A stretch of 64,000 nt of DNA from JAUIIK01 sp963745675 (lineage in GTDB: Bacteria > Chloroflexota > Chloroflexia > Thermomicrobiales > CFX8). Position 1 is the first letter of the stretch. Every line of letters begins with the position of its first letter. This document shows positions 45,999-55,078 of the stretch, in pieces. Both the position numbers and the translations under genes were made by a program. The notes below the pieces were generated by a model. That model was not told where the DNA came from and did not search any database. It saw nothing but the letters and a program-made list of their open reading frames with translations. The stretch spans positions 186,001-250,000 of the forward strand of contig CAVUYM010000012.1 of NCBI GenBank assembly GCA_963745675.1. The letters are read 5' to 3'.

Positions 45999-46031
45999 AA
46001 GATCAATCCCTAATCCCTAATCCCTAATCCA
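45999..46031. repeat. CCCTAAT repeats
   Basis: Four tandem AATCCCT units (ending AATCCACCC) in the gap between the regulator and the GAF gene, the same unit as at 13155-13261 and 16229-16255. Confidence 0.65.
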
Positions 46032-46042
46032 CCCTCACAACC

Positions 46043-46696
46043 CTACGCTGTGCTTTCCTCCAACGCGATCAGCGCAGCCTTGACCCGCGCGTTCGTTTCG
46101 CGTTCGCCACTGACGCCAAGCTCCTGGTAAATGACCGAGACGTAGGTCTCGACCGAGCGCTCGGTGAGTGAGAGTTCGTCTGCGATGGCTGCATTGCTGT
46201 AGCCCCGAGCAATGAGTTCGATGACATCGCGCTGGCGTGGAGTGAGGCGGGAGAGCGCGGAGTCGGGCTTCGGCCGCATCTCGCCGATCAACGCCGGATC
46301 GAGGACAACCATACCCATAGCACTACCCTGGATGGCTCGAATGACCGTGTCGATGTCGCCCACCGACTGCTTCAGCAAATAGGACCAGCCCGCCTGTTGG
46401 TCGGCCGGCAGGCTGGTGAAGAAGCGCCGGTCACGGTGGGAAGAGAGCAAGACGATGCCGGTCGATGGCTTTCTCTTGCGGATCTCGATACCGGCGTCGA
46501 TGCCGTCATACTGCCCGGGCATCTCGATATCCATCAACACGACGTCCGGCTCATGATGCGCTGCAAGATCTATCGCCGACTGGCCATTATCGGCTTCGCC
46601 TACGACTTCCAGATCAGGCTCTTCTTCCAGTATCTGAACCAGCAGATTGCGAAACAGCGCTTCATCTTCGACTACCAGCAAGCGCAGCTTTGCCAC
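46043..46696 (-). CDS. NarL/FixJ-family response regulator
   Basis: A 217-residue regulator. The receiver domain begins LRLLVVEDEALFRNLLVQIL and has the phosphoacceptor Asp in DVVLMDIEMPG, with an IVLLSSH Ser/Thr switch and LLKQSVGD with the conserved Lys. A LuxR-type helix-turn-helix follows (LSRLTPRQRDVIELIARGYS, NAAIADELSLTERSVETYVS). GTG at 46696 is preferred over TTG 46711 because GGGAG lies upstream. It heads the operon with GAF and S8 genes and is the natural partner of the HisKA_3 kinase at 36080, which has no adjacent regulator. That pairing is inferred from type and proximity. Confidence 0.88.
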   Translation of the reverse strand: MAKLRLLVVEDEALFRNLLVQILEEEPDLEVVGEADNGQSAIDLAAHHEPDVVLMDIEMPGQYDGIDAGIEIRKRKPSTGIVLLSSHRDRRFFTSLPADQQAGWSYLLKQSVGDIDTVIRAIQGSAMGMVVLDPALIGEMRPKPDSALSRLTPRQRDVIELIARGYSNAAIADELSLTERSVETYVSVIYQELGVSGERETNARVKAALIALEESTA

Positions 46697-47215
46697 TGCC
46701 TTCTCCCTCAACGTGCCCCGCCCGAAACGGCAAGAACCTCAGCAATTATCCCTTCCTGGACTCTAACACGCCGTCGATGGGTCCGCTCTGCAACATTGAG
46801 AATCTCCCATTACGATCATCGAGCAGCATCGATATCCACACCGCGGCAAACGCAGTAGACTGAGAGAGATGTGACCGAATCACGGGTGATACGATCGGAG
46901 GAGGATTGCTTCAGCAGCGCAATCTCTTCTAGCTCGAGGCTCGTCTATATTCCCGCGACCATCCAACCGAGAATGGCGGCAAGCGAGCGTTCTTCGTCTG
47001 CCACACCAGCCACGCTCATTCACATTCAGCGGCAAGAGGGCAGTTCCTTCCCTGCCCTCTCTGTCTTGCCATGAAATAGCGGATTTCACTTCACCATCGA
47101 GAAACTACGATGGTCCTTCCAGATGCCCACTCAATATCCGGATCGAGCTGCTGTCCCTATCCTGATCTTAGAGCCGCTCCGATAGCGGCGCCCCCTCAGG
47201 AAAAGGAAATCGACG
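46697..47215. other. Intergenic stretch with hairpin element copy 2
   Basis: About 520 bp between the divergent regulator and the metalloprotease gene. A short frame at 46871-47074 has no ribosome binding site and is not credible. The only structure seen is the hairpin at 47093-47114. Confidence 0.45.
47093..47114 (+). promoter_or_regulatory. Hairpin element, copy 2
   Basis: ACCATCG and CGATGGT (7-bp stem, loop AGAAACTA), 102 bp upstream of the metalloprotease start. Same element as 34427 and 50317. Confidence 0.55.
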
Positions 47216-50200
47216 ATGGCACGCTCGAAGTATTGGCTGTTGTTGGTAGTAGTTCTTATTCCCTCATATATCTCAATGATTCCATTCCCAGTCGCGGCCC
47301 AGGTTCCGGCGGGCGGCACTGTCGCGCTGGACACCAATCAAGCCGCTATCGCAACCACCGACTATGGTGATGTGCGTAGTGGCATGCTCTCGGTCGTCAG
47401 TGAGTTTCAGCTCTCGCTCACTGCAGGCGAGGCGCTCACAATCGAGACGGTCAACATCTCCGTAGGCGGAGATCCGGTCCTGCACCTGCTCGACGCCCAG
47501 AGCGGCTCCGAACTTGCCGTCAATAACAGCTTCGACGGCGGAGTGGCGGCGCGCATCGACTTTACAGCGAGTGAAGATCGCACCGTGATTCTGGTCGTGC
47601 GCTCGATGTTCCAGGAAAGCGCTGGCACGGCGGACCTCTTGAAGAACGGCCAGCCCTGGAAGACGGCGGTGTCCGTTCGCTGGCTGGCATCAGCCGTATG
47701 CCGAATTGCTACCGGGACAGCAGCTGCAGACGGTCCACCAGCCAAACGGCACCGGCTCCGTCCATCGCATGTACATCATTTCCGAGGATCAAGTCAGCAT
47801 GGCGATGCGCGTGGTCGGTGGCGGCCCGGACGGAGCGGCAGTCGCGCGCTTCAGCGAGGGGCTGGGCAAGCCGGACGTGATTATCGGCGTGCCAACTCCG
47901 GAAGCAGCCGAGCAGGTTCTATTGATCCATAACGATCTGAACAATGACGCCGACGGCGATGGCCTCGGCGACAAGCTGGAAGCGTCTATCGGCACCTGCT
48001 CGTCGCTCTCCGGCTTCGTCAGTGTCAACGGCGGCTACGAATTCGATTGCAGCCAGGCCTCCGACCCGCGCGACACCGACGGCGACGGCATCTCGGACGG
48101 AGCCGAAGTCTTCGGCCTGCTGGTTGACGGACAGTTCGTCGCAACCGCCTCCGCAGCCGAAGGCAGCCAGCTTGCAGCAGTCATCGCCCCCGGTACCGGC
48201 GTACAGTTCAAGGTCAGCCTCGATCTGCCGAAGTGGGGCGCGGACCCGCGCCACAAGGATCTCTTCATCGAGGTCGATTTCATGCAGCGCATGCCGGGCG
48301 AGACTCCGCAGAAGCTGCAGCCAGCCGTCGCGCGCCAATTTGCGGCTTACTACGGCGACACGCTCGATAACCCCATCCCGCTCGTCGATCTTTACCGGGC
48401 AGTGTCGCTCCTCAATCCGGACGGCCAGCGCGGCATCCACACCCATCTCGACACCGGCATCGCCCCGGAGACGCCCGAAGACGCAACGATCTACGGCGAT
48501 TGGGGCGGCTACAACGTGGTCCCGCCAGTCCAGAACGCTGACGGCGACTGGGTTGGCGACAATCCACATACCGCCTGGCAGACGAACATGAGCTATGCCC
48601 GGCGCGGCATCTTCCGCTACATCCTGGCCTACCCAAGCGGCGGTGGCTCCAACCCAGTCAACAGCTTTGCCGCCTCCGGCCCGATGAACAACGCCTGGGT
48701 GCTGGCTCACGAGTTCGGACACGCAATGGGGCTCGACCACGGCGGCAACCCCGCGAATCAGCAACCCAACTGCAAACCCAACTACCAGAGCCTGATGAAC
48801 TACGGCTTCCAGGGCAATCCGGAAGTGGGTTTCTCAGACGGCGTCGGCACCTTCGCGCTCAACAATACGAACCTGATGGAATACGGCGCGGTCGATCCCA
48901 GCAACACCTCCTACCTCGACGTGCTGGAGAATGTCTACAAGTACTACGTCGACCGCGAACACGGTCACGTTGACTGGAACCGCGACGGCGTGATCGCCGC
49001 CGAAGGCTGGTCGGTACGCGCCTATGCCAATTACAAGCCAGGCGGTGGCGGCTGCGAATTCACCCGCATGAACTCTTCGATGATCCCAACAGCAGCCAGC
49101 ACAGTCTCACCGGCCATGGCCCGCCTCGGCAACCGCCTTTACGTCTTCTATTCGGTGCTCGGCGCTGTCTATACGACCTATTCGACCGACGCCGGCAACT
49201 GCCCGCAGGCCGACTTCAGCGCCTGCGCAACATGGAGCGACCGCGTTCCGGTCTACATGGACGCCCAGGGCGGGATCGATGTCGTCAAAGCCGGCAACAC
49301 GCTCGTCATCGTCACCATCGACAACAACGGCGTGCTCTGGGAATCGCGACTCACACTCGATGGCGCAGGCAACGAACAGTGGGCCGGCCCGGTCCAGATA
49401 GCTGGTAGCGCCGCCGTGAGTGAGCCGTCGCTGTCGGACGTCGCCAACTGCAAAGTGCTCCTGGCTTATCGCGGCGCCGACGGCAATGTGCGCCACAACA
49501 GCTTGAATTGCGCCGACGGCTACGCCAACTGGCAGGGCGAGCAGCTCTCACTCGACCAAGATGGCAACCCGATCGCGATGGCGGACTACGCATCACCGGG
49601 TATCGGCCGCGCCATGATCGAGCAGCCAGGGTTTGCAGAGACCTACGGCGCGTTCGCGGATGCCAACGGCCTACTCGATCTCTACCGCTACAACGACAGC
49701 ACGAACCGCTGGGACAAGAGCAGCCTGCTGGACTATCGGCCCGGCCCGATCGAAGGCCGCCCGGCGATTGCCTGGACACTGACAGGCGGAGAGTTCGACC
49801 AGCAGAACAAGCTCTACCTGATGTACATCCGCCACGACACGACGCCGGACCGCGCCTACCGCGAGCAGACTCGTGAAGTGCGCATGCTGACCTCGTACGT
49901 CAAGGTCGACAAGCTCGCCGACGGCCAGGAAGTCCGCACGCTGAAGGTCGGGCTGGAAGGCTCCTTCGACAACGTCTGGCTCTACGCCTTCGGGATCGAC
50001 CTCTACTTCGAACCCGGCGTCGACACGAACCTGCGCTCGGTTCTCTCGATAGCGATCAACAAGCCCGACGTCTGGGCAGGCATCCAGTTCCGCCCGAAGG
50101 CAGATGGTATCGCCGACATGACGATGACGGATAACAACGACTGGGAAGTCCTCCGAATCGGTCTCTGCAAGAACGTCGTCAACCCAGGCGGACTCGTCAG

Positions 50201-50228
50201 CAACCCGATCGTCTGCCCGACGAGCTAG
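47216..50228 (+). CDS. Secreted metzincin-like metalloprotease with calcium repeats and propeller-like C-half (one frameshift)
   Basis: A ~1000-residue exported protease in two frames. The first has the signal peptide (LLLVVVLIPSYISMIPFPVA) and a beta-rich domain (LSLTAGEALTIETVNISVGG) as in pre-peptidase C-terminal domains. Near 47675 one base shifts the frame, which continues LLPGQQLQTVHQPNGTG to the end. Calcium-binding acidic repeats follow (DADGDGLGDKLE, DPRDTDGDGISDGAEV). The zinc site is NAWVLAHEFGHAMGLDHGG, a HExxHxxGxxH metzincin motif. The C-terminal ~450 residues (ARLGNRLYVFYSVLGAVYTT, CKVLLAYRGADGNVRHN) look like a sialidase/lectin-type propeller. AGGAAAAGGAAA precedes the ATG. 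A tandem paralogue follows. Confidence 0.82.
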
Positions 50229-50250
50229 CCGATTCACTTGCCAGCACAAC

Positions 50251-50290
50251 AACCACCCCGTCTCGCTACTGAGACGGGGTGGTTCCCTTT
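50251..50290 (+). terminator. Rho-independent terminator of the first metalloprotease
   Basis: A perfect 14-bp stem (AACCACCCCGTCTC / GAGACGGGGTGGTT) with loop GCTACT, then CCCTTT. Confidence 0.85.
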
Positions 50291-50316
50291 GACCTTTTCG
50301 ACAGGAAACCGCGCCG

Positions 50317-50340
50317 GACCATCGAGAAAATACGATGGTC
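50317..50340 (+). promoter_or_regulatory. Hairpin element, copy 3
   Basis: GACCATCG and CGATGGTC (8-bp stem, loop AGAAAATA), 88 bp upstream of the second metalloprotease start. The outer G-C pair replaces A-T of copy 1. Confidence 0.55.
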
Positions 50341-50427
50341 TTTTGCAGAGGTCCATCGATATCGTGCGCCTCATCACCAACCTAGTCTGAAAGCAGGTGA
50401 TCGTTCGAACACAGGAAGGGCCTCAAA

Positions 50428-53400
50428 ATGTTGAGACTGACATGGCGTCCAATACGTCCACTGATTTATCTGGCGATGGCATTCATGCTCGCGCCATCAC
50501 TGGCCGCCGCGCTACCGCGTGCCGTGTCAGCTCAGGTCAGGGCCCCCCGTAGACGTCGTCGCGCCGGGGGATCAAGTACTTGCACCTGACGATTATTCCT
50601 ACGGCCCGGTACGCGACGGCCACGTTTCCACGGTCAGTGAATATCGGCTCGCGTTGGGCCAGGGCGAAAGTATCACCATCGAGACGGCCAATATCTCTAG
50701 CGGTGGCGATCCGGTGCTGCACCTGCTGGAAACCGGCGGCGCGCAGATCGCCGTCGACGACAACAGCGGCGGCGGCACGGCCGCTCGCATCGTCTACACC
50801 TCGGATACAGACAAGAGCGTCATCGTGCTCGTGCGCTCCAAGATTCAAAATAGCGCTGGCACGACAGACCTCATGAAGAACGGCGAACTCTGGAAGAGTG
50901 GCGTCGCTTTCGCCGGCTGGCACAACAGCTATACAAGCTTGCTGGCAGGCAACCAGCTCCGGACAACTCAGCAACCGAACGGTGCGACCGGCATCCAGCG
51001 CCTGTATGTCCTCAAGCCGGACAACCTCGGCATCGACCTGCGTGTTTCCGGTGGCGGTCCAGGTGGCGCGGCAGCCGCCTATATCCCTCAAGATTTGGAA
51101 CAGCGCACCGTGGTCGTAGGGGTCGCTAGCAGCAACGATGAAGGCGCTGCACGACTCATTTACAACGACATCATGACCGACGCCGACAACGACGGCCTGG
51201 GCAATGCCGTCGAGGCGGCGCTCGGCACCTGCTCCTCGCTCTCCGGCTACGTCAGCCTCAACGGAGGCTATGAATTCGATTGCAGCCTAGCCGCCGACCC
51301 ACGCGACACCGACGGCGACGGCATCAGCGACGGACTTGAGGTCTTCGGATTGCTCGTCAACGATCAGGTCGTCGCAACGGACACAAGCTCACAGCTGGCT
51401 CAGATCGGACCGGTCGGACCGGGAGCCGAACTGCCATTCCAGACTCACATCAACCTGCCACTCTGGGGCGCAGATCCGCGCCACAAGGATCTCTTCGTCG
51501 AGATCGATTTCATGATGCGTATGCCAGGCGAAGACTGAGCAGCGCCTGAGCGCTAATGTTGCCCGCCAGTTCGCCGCATACTACGAGGATACGCTCGACA
51601 ATCCCAGCCCGTTGGTCGATCTCTACCGGGCGGTGTCGCTCCTCAATCCGGACGGCGAGCGCGGCATCAGCACGCATCTCGACACCGGTATCGCGCCGGA
51701 GACGCCCGAAGACGCGACAATCTACGGCGACTGGGGCGGCTTCAACGCCGTGCCGCCGGTTCAGAAGCGATGGAGCGGCGCGGGCGTGCATGTCGAGCGA
51801 CAATGACCGTCAGACCCGCCTGGCAGGAGGACAACATGGCTCCGGCGCGGCTCGGCATCTTCCGCTACATCCTGGCCTATCCCAGCGGCGGCGGCCAGAA
51901 TCCGATCAACTCCTTCGCGGCACCGGTCCAATGAACAACGCCTGGGTGCTGGCTCACGAGTTCGCACACGCAATGGGACTCTCCCATTCCGGACCGCCGC
52001 GTGCGACTGGTGACGTCGATCCGAACTGCAAGCCGAACTATCCAGAGCCTGCTGAACTACGGCTTCCAGAGCAACCCTGACGTCGGCTTCTCCGACGGCC
52101 TCGGCACACCGCCAATCAACAATGCCGCGCTCGTCGAATGGGAAGCCGTTCCTCCCAGCAACAGCGCCTACCTCGATGTCTTGGAAAACACCTTCAAGTA
52201 CTACGTTGATCGCGAACATGGACACGTCGACTGGAACCGTGACGGCGAATTCGCACCAGCAGGCACAACAGTCCGCGCCTACGCCAACTACAAGCCCGGC
52301 GGCGGCGGCTGCGAGTTCACCCGCTACAACCAGTCTTACATCGAGAATGCCGCCAGCACACAGGCGCCCGCCATGGCCCGCCTCGGCAACCGCCTCTACG
52401 TCTTCTACTCGGTGCTCGGCTCCGTCTACTACACCTATTCGACCGACGCCGGAAACTGCCCCGAACCTCAAGAGACTGCCTGTGCGACCTGGAGCGATCA
52501 GAAATCGCCTACATGGATGCCCAGGGTGGCGTCGATGTCGTCAGGGTCGGAGGTGGCGCGGACGCCGCTCTGCTCGTCGTCACGATCGACAACGACGGCA
52601 ACATCTGGGAGCGCCGCCTTTCGCTCAACAGCTCGGGCAACGAGCAGTGGACCGACAACCGTCAGATCGCTGGCGCGGCCACCCCGGTCGAAGGTCTCTC
52701 CACCGGAAGCGCACCTGCGCTGTCGGATCTCGGCTACTGCAAGATCTTCCTGGCCTATCGTGGTGCAGACGGCAATGTGCGCCACAACAAGCTGAGCTGT
52801 GCCGACGGCTTCGTCAGCTGGCAGGGTGAGCAGCAGTCGCTCGACCAGGACGGCAACCCGATCGCCATGGCCGACTTCGCCGCGCCCGGCATCGGCCGCG
52901 CCTACCTGGCCGCGCCGGGTTTGCCACAACTCTATGGCGCCTTCGCGGGTGTCAACGGCTACCTCGATCTCTACGAGTACGACGAAGCGGCCAATCGCTG
53001 GAACCGAACCGATCTGCTCGAAGGCAGTGCCGGTCCAGTTGAAGGTCGGCCTGCGCTGCAGTGGACCTCCGAGCAGACCGAGCTCGACTATCCCGGCAAG
53101 TTCTATCTCATGTATGTCAAGCACGATAGCAGCACGGACAAGAGCTACCGCGAGCGGGATCGTGAAGTGCGGATGTTGACTTCCTATGTCAAAGTCGCGG
53201 AGGAGGCCGACGGCAGCTTGAGCAAGACGCTCAAGGTAGGCTTACAGGGTCCCTTTGACAACGTCTGGTTCAACGCCTTCGGCATCGACCTCTACTTCGA
53301 AGCTGGTGTCGATAGCAATCTCCGTTCGGTACAGTCGATTGCAATCAACAAGCCCGCAGTCTGGGCCAGCATCCAGTTCCGCCCCAAAGCGGACGGCATC

Positions 53401-53517
53401 AACGACTTCACGATGACTGACTACAACGACTGGGAAGTCCTGCGGATCGGCCTCTGCAAGAACGTCGTCAACCCCGGCGGTCTTGTGAACAACCCGATTG
53501 TCTGCCCTACGAACTAG
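50428..53517 (+). pseudogene. Second metzincin-like metalloprotease, heavily frameshifted
   Basis: A tandem paralogue of 47216-50228 that covers the same architecture but changes frame at least six times. ATG 50428 (AGGAAGGG upstream) gives a signal peptide (LIYLAMAFMLAPSLAAALP). A frame change at a six-C run near 50540 leads to LGQGESITIETANISSGGDP and DTDGDGISDGLEVFG; others occur near 51530, 51765, 51840, 51930, 52040 and 52500. The zinc motif survives as AWVLAHEFAHAMGLSHSG, and the propeller-like half is open from 52513 to the stop. All domains are present in order, so it is either a recent pseudogene or a region of poor sequence. Confidence 0.8.
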
Positions 53518-53538
53518 CTCTGTTCCTGGTGGCAGTCT

Positions 53539-53572
53539 GCTCCCCTCTCGTGACCGAGAGGGGAGCCTTTTT
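53539..53572 (+). terminator. Rho-independent terminator of the second metalloprotease
   Basis: A perfect 12-bp stem (GCTCCCCTCTCG / CGAGAGGGGAGC), loop TGAC, then CTTTTTG. Confidence 0.9.
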
Positions 53573-53648
53573 GTTAATAGCAGGCTATTCTGAGCGGATA
53601 GCTGAGTGCCAGCATAGGGCAAAACACTCCGATGAAAGAGGCTTCAAG

Positions 53649-54143
53649 ATGAGTAGTCATCTGACTGAAACGTTCCGGCACAGTCATTGGGCAACGCTAC
53701 GCATACTCGACTGGTGTGGAGAATTGGATGACGAGCTGCTCGACAGCAGCGCTCCAGGCACCTTCGGCGACGCCCGAGCGACGCTCGTGCATCTGGTTGG
53801 CGCCGAAGAACGTTATGTCGAACTCCTGACCGGCGAGCCGATACTGGAGGCGGAGCGCCTCAATCGGGAATTTCCCGGAATTGACCTGCTGCGCGAGCGG
53901 GCTGACCGTAGTGGCCAGCGGCTGATCGAACTTGCAGGCTCAACACCGTTTGATGCCGTCGTCGAAGGCACGTTCCTCGATGGCAACGCCTATCGGCTAC
54001 GGGCGACGACATTGCTCATTCAGGCGCTCCACCATGCCGCCGAGCACCGCACCCATGTGATGACGGTAATCAGCCAGCATGGAATCGAAGTTCCCGACAC
54101 TGACGGCTGGACCTATGGCGAAGAAAATCTTCCAGCCGGCTGA
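53649..54143 (+). CDS. DinB superfamily protein
   Basis: A 164-residue DinB-like protein with the His triad in place: LTETFRHSHWATLRILDWCG opens the first helix, then ARATLVHLVGAEERYVELLT near residue 50 and LLIQALHHAAEHRTHVMTVI near residue 130. The ATG at 53649 follows AAAGAGG. It is the third DinB-type protein in the window and is unlike the other two outside the motifs. No partner is visible. Confidence 0.85.
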   Translation: MSSHLTETFRHSHWATLRILDWCGELDDELLDSSAPGTFGDARATLVHLVGAEERYVELLTGEPILEAERLNREFPGIDLLRERADRSGQRLIELAGSTPFDAVVEGTFLDGNAYRLRATTLLIQALHHAAEHRTHVMTVISQHGIEVPDTDGWTYGEENLPAG

Positions 54144-54500
54144 CAACTATTAAGCACGGTGTAAAAGGGTGACGATCTGCGTATATCTTTTTTTCTGATG
54201 GGGCGTAGCACCGCAGCTTCAGATCAGGGGCCAGCACCCCGCGTTCTGCATAACTGATCGACCACGATTTCGGAAGATCTGCGGCGGTGAGCCATTCCCG
54301 TTATTGCGCGGCTACCGTAGCTTCCAGCCATGATTTACGGTACCTCATCGCCCGCGAACCCCACCTCGCTGCAAGCAATCGAGCGCCGCGAGGGTCGTAC
54401 TGTGTCCCAAATGTGACTACACCCTCTAACCCGGTCTATATGCTCCTTTCTCTTCCCTCGATAAGCTAGATAGAGAGAAATTTCATAAGGAGCGATCATA
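54144..54500. other. Intergenic stretch, no gene recognised
   Basis: About 360 bp. An AT-rich run (TATATCTTTTTTTCTGATGG, about 54181) follows the DinB stop by 40 bp but lacks a clear stem. TAAGGAG at about 54486 is the ribosome binding site of the next gene. Confidence 0.4.
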
Positions 54501-55010
54501 TTGACCGGAATCTCAACGAACAACAACATCGGCAAACTCGCCGCGGCAGCCTTCGCTTCGGCCGAAAACGCTGAAGCAGCGCTGAATGGCTTGATCGAAG
54601 ATGAATTCGACGAAGACCAGATCGGCATCATCACCTCAACTGAAGGCGATCATCTCGTGCGTGAGTGGCTCCCAAACGCACAGGAGGCAAGCGCCAATGC
54701 AGCCGGCACACAGGTTGCGGTCGGCGGACTACTCGGCGGCCTGCTTGGTGGCGCGGCGGCGCTGGCAATCCCTGGAGTGGGGTGGGCGCTTGGAATCGGA
54801 ATTATCGCAACCACCATTGCTGGTGGAAGTTTCGGCGCCGGCCTGGTTGGACCGCTGCAGCACCTGAAGATGGGCCAAGAACACGCTATGTATCTAGATG
54901 AACGCCTGCGGGCCGGTGAAATTATCATTACCGTACACGACGACCAGCGTTCGGGCGAGGCACAGCAGATCCTCCACAAGTTTGGTGGCACGTCTCCCGC
55001 AGTAATCTGA
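54501..55010 (+). CDS. YflT-like general-stress-type protein with glycine zipper
   Basis: A 169-residue protein. The N-terminal ~55 residues (KLAAAAFASAENAEAALNGL, EDEFDEDQIGIITS) resemble the heat-induced stress protein YflT/GsiB-17M module, a ferredoxin-like fold. A Gly/Ala-rich hydrophobic middle follows (GGLLGGLLGGAAALAIPGVG, IIATTIAGGSFGAGLVG) of the glycine-zipper type, likely membrane-inserting. The end (LRAGEIIITVHDDQRSGEAQ) repeats the beta-alpha pattern. The start is TTG at 54501, fixed by TAAGGAG upstream. The function is probably stress-related; the mechanism is unknown. Confidence 0.68.
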   Translation: MTGISTNNNIGKLAAAAFASAENAEAALNGLIEDEFDEDQIGIITSTEGDHLVREWLPNAQEASANAAGTQVAVGGLLGGLLGGAAALAIPGVGWALGIGIIATTIAGGSFGAGLVGPLQHLKMGQEHAMYLDERLRAGEIIITVHDDQRSGEAQQILHKFGGTSPAVI

Positions 55011-55078
55011 TAGCGTTTTCGCGCCAAACCCATTGGGTCGCGAAGGTCGTGATGGGTCACCCCTGATCCGAAGCAGGG

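Noticed and set aside
46871..47074. 67-codon frame in the gap before the metalloprotease
   Set aside because: No ribosome binding site and Ser/Ala-rich random composition.
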